Positions 54,716 to 64,000 of a DNA stretch of 64,000 nt are shown here, piece by piece. The notes under the pieces were generated by a model. That model had not been told where the DNA came from, ran no database searches, and worked only from the letters and a program-made list of their open reading frames with translations. Each line of letters opens with the position of its first letter. Within the stretch, counting starts at the first letter, position 1. Source of the DNA: Diphasiastrum complanatum (taxonomy: Eukaryota > Streptophyta > Lycopodiopsida > Lycopodiales > Lycopodiaceae). The stretch spans positions 62,898,523-62,962,522 of the forward strand of contig CM055095.1 in assembly GCA_029204225.1 (NCBI GenBank), given 5' to 3'. The position numbers were made by a program, and so were the translations under genes.

Positions 54716-55440
54716 TATTCAAATCTCTTCTCACTAAAATCTTTTTAGTGATAGGTCTATAGACTCTATATCCCTTGCTATTTTACCATAACCAGCAAAG
54801 ATTCCTTTTATGGATGTAGGATCATCCTTCTTTCTTGTATCTAATGATTGAAAAACATAGCAAGTAGATCCAAAAATTCTAAGATCTTTGAAATTTGACT
54901 TCTTACCAAATAGAGCCTCATAAGATGTTATGCCTCCAATGGGCTTACATGGAAATCTATTACATAAGTAATTTGCACAAAAATGGCCTCTCCCCAAAAT
55001 GACTTAGGTAGAGATGAATCTAGCCTTAAAGCTTTTGCACAGTCACAAAGGGTTCTATTTATTCTCTCGGCTATACCATTTTGTTGAGGACTATAATACA
55101 TGTAAGCTTTCTTTTAATACCATTGGATTTACAAAACTCTATCATCCCAGTGGAGATATACTCTCCACCATTCACCCATCTACACTAAGCAAACTCTTAG
55201 TAAGTGTAGAAACATAGAATAAATTCTGAAGATCTACTCTTTTAGAGGATCGAAGACTTAAGAAAATAGTTCCCACTCCATCTATTCTACATTCTTGATC
55301 ACTTGTTGTTAGGATAGACTTTTTACAACCCACAAAAGGTACAAGAGTTGAGAAGAAATCCTTTTGGAATGTCATGTGGGAGCTAGCCCCACTATCAATC
55401 CATCATGTGTCATTGGAGTAGCTCTTGATTGTTGATGTAG
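54716..55440 (-). pseudogene. pol: Copia C protease and deleted integrase
   Basis: From the right: WIDSGASSHMTFQKDFFST with a Trp-to-stop change just before it, LYVSTLTKSLLSV-like end of protease, then an abrupt jump to GGEYISTGMIEFCKSNGIK of the integrase core. The zinc region and first catalytic Asp are therefore missing. The C-terminal part continues: FVQITYVI-like, TSYEALFGKKSNFKDLRIFG, IFAGYGKIARDIE. It is cut near 54716 by the CACTA element. Confidence 0.85.
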
Positions 55441-56520
55441 ATGCCATCATGGATGAATCAACTTCATCCTCTTCTTCCTCAAGGGTAAGGTTGCCTTGCT
55501 TGCTCTCACCTTGTGCATTCTTCTTTTTGTAGCACTCGGATGCAAAGTTTCCCTTGTCTCCACAAAAGGAGCACTTTCCACCTTTAGAGCTTGATGCTTG
55601 ATCATCAGTCTTGGTCTCCTTGTGTTGGGTGTTCTTCTTGGACTTTGCCTTGCCTTTGCTTGAGAAGTTGGCCTTCTCATCTCCATCATGTAGCTTCAAG
55701 GAACCAATCCTTTGTCTCAGATGAAGGATCTCCTCGGCACAAGCACACTATGGAGCCTGTCAATAGAAGGTAGTGAATCTTTAATTTCAAATCTTTTTAC
55801 TAGATTGGGAAACTCATCTCCAAGATCATTCAGGAAGATTTGCACAAGCTCATCATCTTGAATTTTCTCACTTATGATGGAAAGTTCTTTATTGAGAGAT
55901 TTTATCCTCAAGACATACTCTTGAGCACTCTCATCACTACCTCTAATGCTTTGTGGAACTTTATTTCTAAGCATAAGCACTCTAGAGAACTCATCTCCAA
56001 GACCATTTAGGATGATTTGCACAAGCTCATCATCTTGGATTTTCTCACTTCAGATGAAAAGTTCTTTATTGAGAGATTTTATCCTCAAGACATACTCTTG
56101 AGCACTCTCACCACTACCTCTAATGCTTTGTAGAACTTTATTTCTAAGCATAGGCACTCTAGAGGTGTTCTTGGATTCATAAATCCCTTTCAAGGAGTTC
56201 CGTGCCTCCTTGGCCGAGGTACAAGATGCAACTTCTATAAGAAGCTCATTACTAATATTCATTTTAAGACAATGTAATGCTATCCTAGATCTCTTCTTGT
56301 ACTTTACTTGTTCTTGTTCTCCTTGAGGCTCTTCCTCTTCACCAAGGACAAGATCATACAAATCTTGGAGCGCTAGAAGTGACTCCATTCTTACTTTTCA
56401 AATTGAATATGCTGGCAGATTCCTCTGTCTGTCTACTAGTTTTGCTTGTTTGCTTCTTGTTACAGCTTATGCTACCTCCATTCTGGTTGTTAGCTAGGCA
56501 TGTTCTTGATCATTTCTATT
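55400..56520 (-). pseudogene. gag: Copia C Gag with internal tandem duplication
   Basis: Shows MESLLALQDLYDLVLGEEEE, IALHCLKMNISNELLIEVAS, LKGIYESKNTSRV, a block LRNKVLQSIRGS ... EYVLRIKSLNKEL present twice, DELVQIFLNDLGDEF, and the zinc knuckle CSFCGDKGNFASEC. A 179-bp unit is duplicated (55809-55987 and 55988-56166); 179 is not a multiple of three, so the frame is broken. Confidence 0.88.
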
Positions 56521-58231
56521 TGGTTCAATGCCCAGATCAAGCAGCAGATTCTCAAGGTTGTAGTATGGTTCAACCTGTCATGGAACACTCTTGAACTCTT
56601 GAAATCACTTGCAATCATTCTACCATGCAAGCACACCAAGAATGCCCAAAAACAGCTCTTCTTGAAACACAGTTGGGCATTTCTATGGCACTTTAAAACA
56701 TAATGCTAGAACGGATCATTGCAAAATGGAAAGTAAACTACTTGCAAGATCAAAAAACTAGCCTAGCATGCCACATTCATAAAAAAAAAGAAAATTAATT
56801 CCTACAAGCATTCAAGAATTAAGAAGCTCCATCTTCTTGGTTCTTGAATTTTTCAAAAAACTCAAGAAACCAAAACGTAAATGAATTTGCAAGATCTATA
56901 CCACATTATTGGCTACAAATTTCTTGAATGCTTGCAACCTACATTAATCCACAAGAAAACATGAAATCTAATCCACAACTAGGAAAGCAAGAAAACTAAT
57001 CCACTCTAAATCCACAATCACACACAATATGAATGGAAGGGCATGATCATAGGGGCATCACTCAAGAAAACCATCATGATCAAGGAGCTTAGTGTATCAA
57101 ACTCATGAAAAATCTTCTTATTAAGCATGGAGTAGATACAATGCAAAAAGCTCCTCTTCACAAAGAGGGAGTCTCTTAAATAAGCAAGAGAGCTCCTTAG
57201 GTGGCATCCTAGTGCAATTTCCACATTTCACAAATTACAAGTGGAATATTGCTCTCCACTAGAGGTCACCATCAAAAGGTGGCTCACTCTACTTTCTTTA
57301 AGAGGGGTCTACTTTCATTTATTGCATTTGCCTAAAAATACTAGTTCCTACATGGTCATTCCATCTTCCGGGATTCACCATGAGGCTTACATAGTTCTTG
57401 CATGTCTTTCCTAGCTAGTATTTCTCGGCTCTCATACTCGGCTCTTAGTCTTCATTAGTCTCGTCTTCTCAGAGACCTCCTCGGTCTAAGGTGAGAGGTG
57501 CTCTTGAGTTGCTCTGTCTGAGTATCTTGGGGATTCGTCAGAATCAACCAACAGAATAGTTACTTGAATTTAGCCTCTCACTAGCTTCAAGAAGATAGGC
57601 TCCAATTGAACCCATTTTACTAGTTAAAAAGTACAACAAATGTACTAATAACGGCTCTCCCTTATCTCTTTCTCATAATTTAGCCACAAGGCTACTCACT
57701 TGAATCTCACAAAACTCAAGAAAAAAAAAAGATCTATAATGATCTTAAACTCAAAAAGACTTGGGATATCAAATTCTACACACACTATCCTCTTGGAAAA
57801 ACTAGATTTGACTCTTGGAAGTGCCTATGCCTCCCTATGGCATTTTAGAACGGTTTTAGTCTCTTACTAGAACTAGAAACATCAGCCTCAAAGCTCATTC
57901 ACAATGCTTTAGAGATTGATCAATGATCTAACACCATTCCACATCAAATCTACGATGAGATTATTAATTTTTTACAAAGCAAATCACTAGTTTCACTCTC
58001 ACAATCTTGTTTGAAGCACAAATATGGAAAAATCACATAGATATGGTGAAAGTACAATTCCAACAGCCTCTCACATTTGTGGCAAGTACACTTGAACTTT
58101 ACACACTCATTTGAACTTCAAATCATCAAGTAAACTTTTGGTTAGAGTCACCCTCCTTCAAATTGATTTTAGCACCAATGTTTTTTGCAAAATGAAGAGA
58201 TTTGGATCATTATCAAAGCTCTTAGACTCAG
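56521..58231 (-). other. Copia C untranslated leader
   Basis: 1.7 kb between the primer-binding site and gag; long for a copia leader. No coding potential recognised on either strand. Confidence 0.6.
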
Positions 58232-58242
58232 CTCTGATACCA

Positions 58243-58890
58243 TGTGAAATTTAAGAGTAATGGACTCAATTTGATCTACAAATGATCAATAAGAGTGATT
58301 GGAAGCTTGGAATCTTGATCTATATCAAAACTAGCATCCAAATCTAGCTTCTACTTGACAATTTCTATATATCCAAGCAAGAACAACAAAAAATAATGAT
58401 CCAAAGGCTTCACATGTGTGAAGTACAGCCACTTTACGGCCTGCTAATAGAAAATAAGTTTACTAAAGAAATCCTAAGCATTCATCCGCAAAGAACTTGC
58501 TTAAGAGAGTCAAAATACCTAGATTGCTCCCAAATCAATGTTTCTCATCATTAAACCTCACAATGGATCCATCATGGATCAAGTACACAATCATCATAAT
58601 CTCTCTCTAGGCTACTTCCAGCACATGTGGGACAACTCATTGTACTCATCCATATCCACTTTGGATAAGATCTATCTAATTTGCCACATCACCATTGGTG
58701 GTTAGTGTTGACCTTCTTGATTACTACAATCTAGGAGATAACTCCTACAACTTAGGAGATTTGACATTTGACTCAAATAAAATCTAAGCACAATGGATAT
58801 GAATATTATGAGTGGCATTTCACATGTGTGGATCCACATAGATATCAAACAAATTGCATTTACAAGAGGTGAAAATTGTTGAATCTAACA
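58243..58890 (-). repeat. 5' LTR of copia C
   Basis: 648 bp, TG...CA. It provides the uninterrupted version of the copia D target (TTGATTACTACAATCTAGG near 58727). Confidence 0.9.
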
Positions 58891-58895
58891 GTAAT

Positions 58896-58908
58896 GAGCT
58901 TCGCCTAG
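58896..58908 (-). pseudogene. pol: Continuation of copia B reverse transcriptase
   Basis: On the - strand 58908-58891 reads LGEAHY, and after removal of copia C and one GTAAT it joins YLGIQIQ at 29155 in frame. LGEAHYYLGI is the usual copia motif. Only 13 bp remain before telomere-like DNA. Confidence 0.75.
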
Positions 58909-59985
58909 ATTAGGGTTAAGGGCGAAGGGCTTAGGATTTAGGGTTTACTGTTTAGGATTTTTTTAAGGATCAAGGGTTTAGGGTTTCGGATTTAGGATGT
59001 AGATTTTAGGGCTTAGATATTAGGGTTTAGAGTTTAGGGCTTAGGGCTTAGGGCTTAGGGCCTAGGGTTTAGTATGTAGGATTTAGGGCTAAAAGCTTAG
59101 GGCTTTGGATTTTGGATTTCCAAAAAAGGGTTTATGGTTTAGGGTTTAGGGTTTAGGGCTAAGGGCTTAGTATTAAGGGCCAATGGTTTAGAGTTTAGAA
59201 TTTAAAATTTAGATTTTAGGGTTTAGGGTTTAGGTTTAAAGGCTTAGAATTTAGGACTAAGGCTTAGGATTTAGGGTTTAGGGTTTAGGTTTTAGGACTT
59301 AGGTTTAAAGGCTTAGGGTTAAGGGTTTAGGATTTAGGGCTAAGTGCCTAGGATTTAGGATTTGGGGTTTAGTGTTAAGTGCCAAGGGTTTAGGGTTTAG
59401 CGGTAGGGTTAAGGATTTAGGATTTAGGGTTTAGGGCCAAGGGCTAAGAGTTAAGGTCGAAGGACCAAGAATCAAGGGTTTAGGGTATAGGATTTAGGGC
59501 TAAGGGTTAAAGGCCAAGGGTTAAAGGTTAAGGGCCAAGGGCGAAGCACTAAGGGCCAATGGTGAAAGGCCAAGGGCCCATACGAAGGACGAAAGGCCAA
59601 GGGTTAAGGGCTAAGGACAAAAGATTAAAGGACGAGGATTTTGGAGACATAAGGACCAAGAGAGAATGACTAAGGGACGAGTGCTAAGGGTTAAGGGCTA
59701 AGGGTTAAGAATCAAGGGTTGAGAGTTAAGGTCTAAGGGCTAAGGGATAATAGCCAAGGGCCAAGGGTCAAGGATAAATGGCTAAGGACCAAGGATTAAA
59801 GGACAAGGGTTAAGGACCAAGGGTTAAGGGTTAAGGGCCAAGAGCCAAGGGAGAAGGATGAAGGGGCCAAGAGCCAAGAGTCAAGGTTTAAGAGTTAAGG
59901 TCAAAGGGCCAAGGGTCTAAGGGTTAAGGTCCAAGAGACAAGGGTATAGGGCCAAGGTTTACGGGACAAGGGTTAAGGGCCAAGG
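58909..59985 (+). repeat. Interstitial degenerate telomere-like array, (TTTAGGG)n
   Basis: About 1.1 kb of TTTAGGG variants with the G-rich strand on +. Exact tandem copies occur, for example near 59138-59158 and 59276-59290. Variants such as TTAAGGG, CTAAGGG and CCAAGGG dominate toward the right, so decay is graded. Confidence 0.92.
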
Positions 59986-60349
<364 letters not shown>

Positions 60350-60431
60350 TATTAACATCTTTTGGGCACCCGTGGGTACATTGTGGATTTTGTGAATCAA
60401 GTTTCACATTGTGCATTTCATAGCCCCAAAG

Positions 60432-60512
60432 CCTGTTAGGATCCGAGTCATGTGAAGTAGTTAGCGGTTAAGAGTTAGGGGCTAGTGACCCAAATTTTTG
60501 TAGGATCTTGAT
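60432..60512 (+). repeat. Direct repeat, left copy, flanking copia F
   Basis: About 81 bp reading GTCATGTGAAGTAGTTAG, GGTTAAGAGTTAGGGGCTAG and GTAGGATCTTGAT; found again at 62292-62373 with about eight differences. Confidence 0.9.
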
Positions 60513-62290
60513 ATTTAGAGACCTGCCGACATCCTATGAGCTACTGATCATGATACTGGAGGGGTGCAAAGTGGAGGATCTGGAGATCAGTTATGTGACT
60601 CAGAGGTTGCTTCAGGAGGAAGAAAGAAAGAAGAGCATGCCAAGGACCGATGAACATGCTCTGATAGGCAGACTTGCGCAAACAAACCTAGGACAGAAGC
60701 GAAAAAAGGGACTGGAGGCACGAGTCAAGAACAGGAGGAAAAGCCTAGAAACTCATAATGGCGTGGTGGAAACAAGAAATCCAACTATCTTGACAAGGCA
60801 TAGAGGAGAAAGAACATGGTCTGCTATTATTGCAACATCATAGGCCACATAGCCAGGGAATGCAAGAAGAAAGCGGAGGACATACAGAAGCGTGGAGAAG
60901 CCCAGACGAATGTGGCTAAGGCAGAAGAAAAGAAGAAGAACATCGCACTTACGGTATGGGTATGCGATGAAGAAGACGCACACTGATTGAGAGGACCCAA
61001 GATCAAGATTGTACCCAAGAAAGATGAGAGTGCAGAGAAATCTGATCATGAATGAAACCGAGGAGAAGAATGAGATGCAGGAGACAAGAACTGGTACCTA
61101 GATTCAGGGGCTACATGCCATATGACGTATGACATGAAGTTTCTCTCAAGGTATTAGAGAGTCCTATGGGTGGAAGTTGTGAGTGTTGTTAACAACTTAC
61201 ATACTAAATTGCATTCCAAACAAGTTGACGCAAGACTCGACACCTAACACTATATGGAGTGGATAGAAACCATCAGTTGAACACATGCGCATATTTGGAT
61301 GTAAGGCATACATTCACGTCCCTGAAGATACACGAAAGAAGATGGATCAAAGAGGTATTCCAAACGTCTTTGTGGGATATCCCAGCAATGCGCAGGGATA
61401 CAAGGTCTATGATCCCAAAAGGAGAAAGGTAATACTTTCGTGAGATGTTGTCTTCGACGAGAATGAGGGGATGGACATAGGACAGAAGCAACTTAAGAAG
61501 GGTCATCCACAAGTGGTAATTATGGATGCTGGATGGGATGACCTGGTCAGAGAAAGGGAGGAGAAAAATAGTAGGGAACGAGGCAACAGAACAAGAAGAA
61601 GAGGACGGAGGACGACAGTACAAAAGATGCTACAAGAACCCAGGAGGTCGACCCAGAGAAAGGAGCCCACTGAAGAGATATGGAGACATGGGACTCATAG
61701 GGTAGAAACAGGAGATTGGAGATACAATCAGAGAACCTGACAGCTGGTCAGACACCAAGGAGAGCACTGAGTGGAATCATTGGGAAGGAGCCATGAAAGA
61801 AAAACTGAAATCGATCCATGCGAGTGAAGCATGTGAGCTGGTGGAATTGCCTCCATGGAGGATGGCGATCAGAAGCAAATGGGTTTTCAAGGTAAAATAT
61901 GCAACAAACAGAGGAGTGGACAGATTTAAGGCATGCCTGGTACCCAGGGGTTTCAACCAGATTGAAGGGCTAGATTACCAAGAGACATTTGCGCCAGTGA
62001 TGAAGATGAATTCATTTAGATTACTGTTAGCATGGGCAACAGTAATGAACATGGAAATAGAGCAAATGGACGTGAAGATGACATTCTTACACGAGAAATT
62101 GGAGGAGGAAGTGTATGCACCAACCGGCAGGCTTCGATGACAGGACATGAAGGGTATGCCGCTTGAAGAAAGCATTGTATGAATTAAAACAATCCTCAAG
62201 AATGTGGTACTTAAAGATTGATGAGTTTTTCTTGAGCATTGATTTTCAGTGCTGCCATTCAGATAACAGTGTATACATTCTCAACCCTAG
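60513..62290 (+). pseudogene. Copia F: mosaic copia remnant
   Basis: On the + strand: Gag end (LPTSYELLIMILEGCKVEDL, VTQRLLQEEE), zinc knuckle MVCYYCNIIGHIAREC near 60816, protease NWYLDSGATCHMTYDMKF at 61090, integrase tail (HMRIFGCKAYIHVPEDTRKK, FVGYPSNAQGYKVYDPK), and the start of reverse transcriptase (AIRSKWVFKVKYATNRG, GLDYQETFAPVMKM, MDVKMTFLHEKLEEEVYAPT, LKQSSRMWYLKIDEF). Integrase zinc and core and the second half of pol are missing. Several stops and frameshifts are present. Confidence 0.88.
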
Positions 62291-62291
62291 A

Positions 62292-62373
62292 GTCTGTAGG
62301 GATCCAAGTCATGTGAAGTAGTTAGTGGTTAAGAGTTAGGGGCTAGTGAACCAAAATTTTGTAGGATCTTGAT
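62292..62373 (+). repeat. Direct repeat, right copy, flanking copia F
   Basis: Partner of 60432-60512. It begins exactly where copia F reverse transcriptase stops. Confidence 0.9.
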
Positions 62374-63240
62374 GTGAAAAGGGAGTTGACCCTTTCTTGG
62401 CAAATGTACGCATGATGTGATATAAGGATCGGAACGTCGTGTGGCGTTTATGCTTTTTGCCATTGTAGTTTGCATTGATCATTCTGTAATCATTTTGTCT
62501 TTCTGATGTGATCGAGTTAATTGATCTGACTGCGTAAAGTAAAATCAAAAGCTAGATTCTTTGTCCTTGTTCTAATCATTTCTCACATACATAAGACCAA
62601 AAAGAAAATATGTACAAGCAACAACGGGAGCATCATCCATAGGAGGACATGGCCATACAACGCTATAAACTAGCTACAAATGAAAGTCAAACAAAGCAGA
62701 AGTGAAATAAGCCCACAACCCATGCTAGGTATAGGAGAAGAATTACAAAAAAAGTACCAATGCCCACAACCCGGGCCAGGTGGAGAATATGTACTAGAAT
62801 AGTTGTTACTTTGTGTTCAAATGCGTTTTTTTCTGGGTTCTATTTAGAGCTCATTTGGTTAAGTTATAAGAATTTTAGTGAAAATTATGGACCTATGGAG
62901 GCAGGATGCTACCCCGATTTCGGCCAAAATGAAGTTATCACTGTTTTTGGTTCACTTTTAATAAATTAACGTCTTAAATACCCTCAGTCAAAGGTTTTAA
63001 GACAATGTATATGGGGATGTTAAACACTTTTTGAATCTGAAGTGACGAGTCTTGGGTGTCTGTTGAGGGTTTCGTAATTGCCTCCATAAAATCAAATTAA
63101 ATTTTAAAGATAATTTTTTATGAAAAGATTGAGGGTATTAATGGGGGGTCCAAGAGGCCCCATTAAAAAAAAAATTAAAAATGAAAAAGAAAATTAAAAT
63201 GTTTTAATTTTTTTTTTAATTTTTTTAAAATTTATTTTTT
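62374..63240. other. Non-coding DNA
   Basis: No gene or transposon domain recognised. CCCACAACCC with GGCCAGG/GCTAGG occurs twice (62713 and 62762), a minor local repeat. Confidence 0.5.
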
Positions 63241-63246
63241 ATAAGG

Positions 63247-63588
63247 GGCCATCCGTCGCGGCGGATTGTTTTCCCCACAATTTTTTTTTAAAAAAAAGTA
63301 TTTTATAAAATAATTGAAAAGAAAAATTAAATTTGTTTTTTAAACGAAAATTTTTTTAATTTTTTTTTAAGTTTTTTTAATGGCGGGATGGGCCCCCATA
63401 ATTTTTTTTAAAAAAATATATTTAAAAGAAATTTGAAAAAAAATTAAATTTTGTTATTTTAAAAGTTTAATTTTTTTTATAGTGGGGCCCATCCGCCGTC
63501 CATAAAAAAAATTATTTGATTTTAATTTTAATTTTTTTTTGGAATTTTCTTTTTTATGGAGGGGGCCATCCGCCACGGCAGATGGGCC
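63247..63588. repeat. Four GC-rich, partly palindromic motifs in A/T homopolymer DNA
   Basis: Motif copies at 63247-63266 (GGCCATCCGTCGCGGCGGAT), 63382-63397, 63484-63500 and 63564-63588. The last reads GGCCATCCGCC, ACGGC, AGATGGGCC in order, an imperfect palindrome. They are separated by 70-120 bp of long A and T runs, in units of similar make-up, which suggests a decayed tandem array or a transposon with internal hairpins. Confidence 0.65.
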
Positions 63589-64000
63589 TTCCATACAAAA
63601 AGTGTTTAATGGTGGGCATTTTCAACTATTTTTGGACATTTACAAAAGTGGATTTTAGGAAAGTCCAAAATTAATTGAGACAGTGTTAAATATCTCTTTC
63701 GGTTTCTACATCCATCTTTTGCATCTTGGTGGTGATATAGTGAATTTTTGTGTGTAGAATGATGATTTGAATTCACACATGTGAGTAATGTTATTGTACT
63801 ACTGTTGTATAGAAATGGACAATAGAATATCATATCTAAGTGTTTATGAAAAGTTCTTATTGATTTTTCATCTTCTATGTGTAGTTGATGCATGATTTCT
63901 ACATTTGTAATGAAACTAGATGTGCTCTCCAAATTTGCTAAAGATCAAATGGCATAATTAGGTCTTTGAAATCTGATTTTTTCACAACAGTGCACACATC
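63589..64000. other. Non-coding DNA at the window edge
   Basis: No supportable feature; an open frame of about 108 codons on the - strand (63606-63932) shows no recognisable domain. Confidence 0.45.

Larger units (their letters stand above)
29161..58890 (-). mobile_element. Ty1/copia retrotransposon copia C, spread over 29.7 kb by nested insertions
   Basis: Minus-strand element with its 3' LTR at 29161-31844 (split by copia D) and 5' LTR at 58243-58890, flanked by GTAAT at 29156-29160 and 58891-58895. A copia primer-binding site (complement of CTCTGATACCA) is at 58232-58242, and the purine tract GAGGCGGAG abuts the left LTR at 31845. Gag, protease and an integrase remnant lie at 54.7-56.5 kb; reverse transcriptase and RNase H lie at 31.9-33.2 kb. 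A CACTA element separates them. It carries many stops, a gag duplication and an integrase deletion. Confidence 0.88.

Noticed and set aside
58909-59985. True chromosome end
   Set aside because: The array is degenerate and flanked on both sides by ordinary sequence, so it is interstitial in this assembly.

Overview
The window is nuclear DNA of a plant with a large, repeat-rich genome. It holds only two recognisable single-copy host genes, both intron-containing and both apparently intact. The rest is mostly Ty1/copia and Ty3/gypsy LTR retrotransposons, one CACTA (En/Spm) DNA transposon, long (GA)n microsatellites and a degenerate array of the plant telomere repeat TTTAGGG. A species cannot be named from the sequence.

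Layout. 1-5.4 kb: non-coding flank, then a four-exon HY5-type bZIP gene on the + strand (CDS 3411-4574). 5.4-18.5 kb: retroelement debris. It includes a decayed copia whose reverse transcriptase is joined from two sources, a head-to-head pair of related LTRs, a near-complete copia (10099-15898, called copia A) inserted with its TSD into one of those LTRs, an 81-bp tRNA-like insertion, and gypsy and copia gag fragments. 18.5-27.2 kb: a complete four-exon glycerol kinase gene on the - strand (CDS 24796-20704), with two minisatellites upstream.

27.6-58.9 kb is one Russian-doll nest, which I resolved by matching target-site duplications. Copia B, a decayed 3' half at 27.6-29.16 kb, resumes for 13 bp at 58896. 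It is split by copia C (29161-58890, TSD GTAAT). One LTR of copia C is split by copia D (29378-31631, TSD CTACA). The pol of copia C is split by a CACTA element (about 33239-54715). The CACTA transposase exon is split by a gypsy element (37318-53315, TSD TCCAT), whose right LTR is split by copia E (46635-52759, TSD GTTCT). Removing the gypsy restores an open CACTA reading frame.

58.9-60.35 kb: interstitial telomere-like array, then about 360 bp of (GA)n/(TG)n. 60.4-62.4 kb: copia F, a mosaic remnant between 80-bp direct repeats. 62.4-64 kb: AT-rich non-coding DNA with four copies of a GC-rich, partly palindromic motif.

The most unusual cargo is a SET-domain-like gene inside the CACTA element, upstream of its transposase. 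Next are a long non-canonical 3' coding region in the gypsy element that replaces most of its integrase, and a palindrome, CACACGTGTG with a G-box core, repeated in at least four different copia elements.
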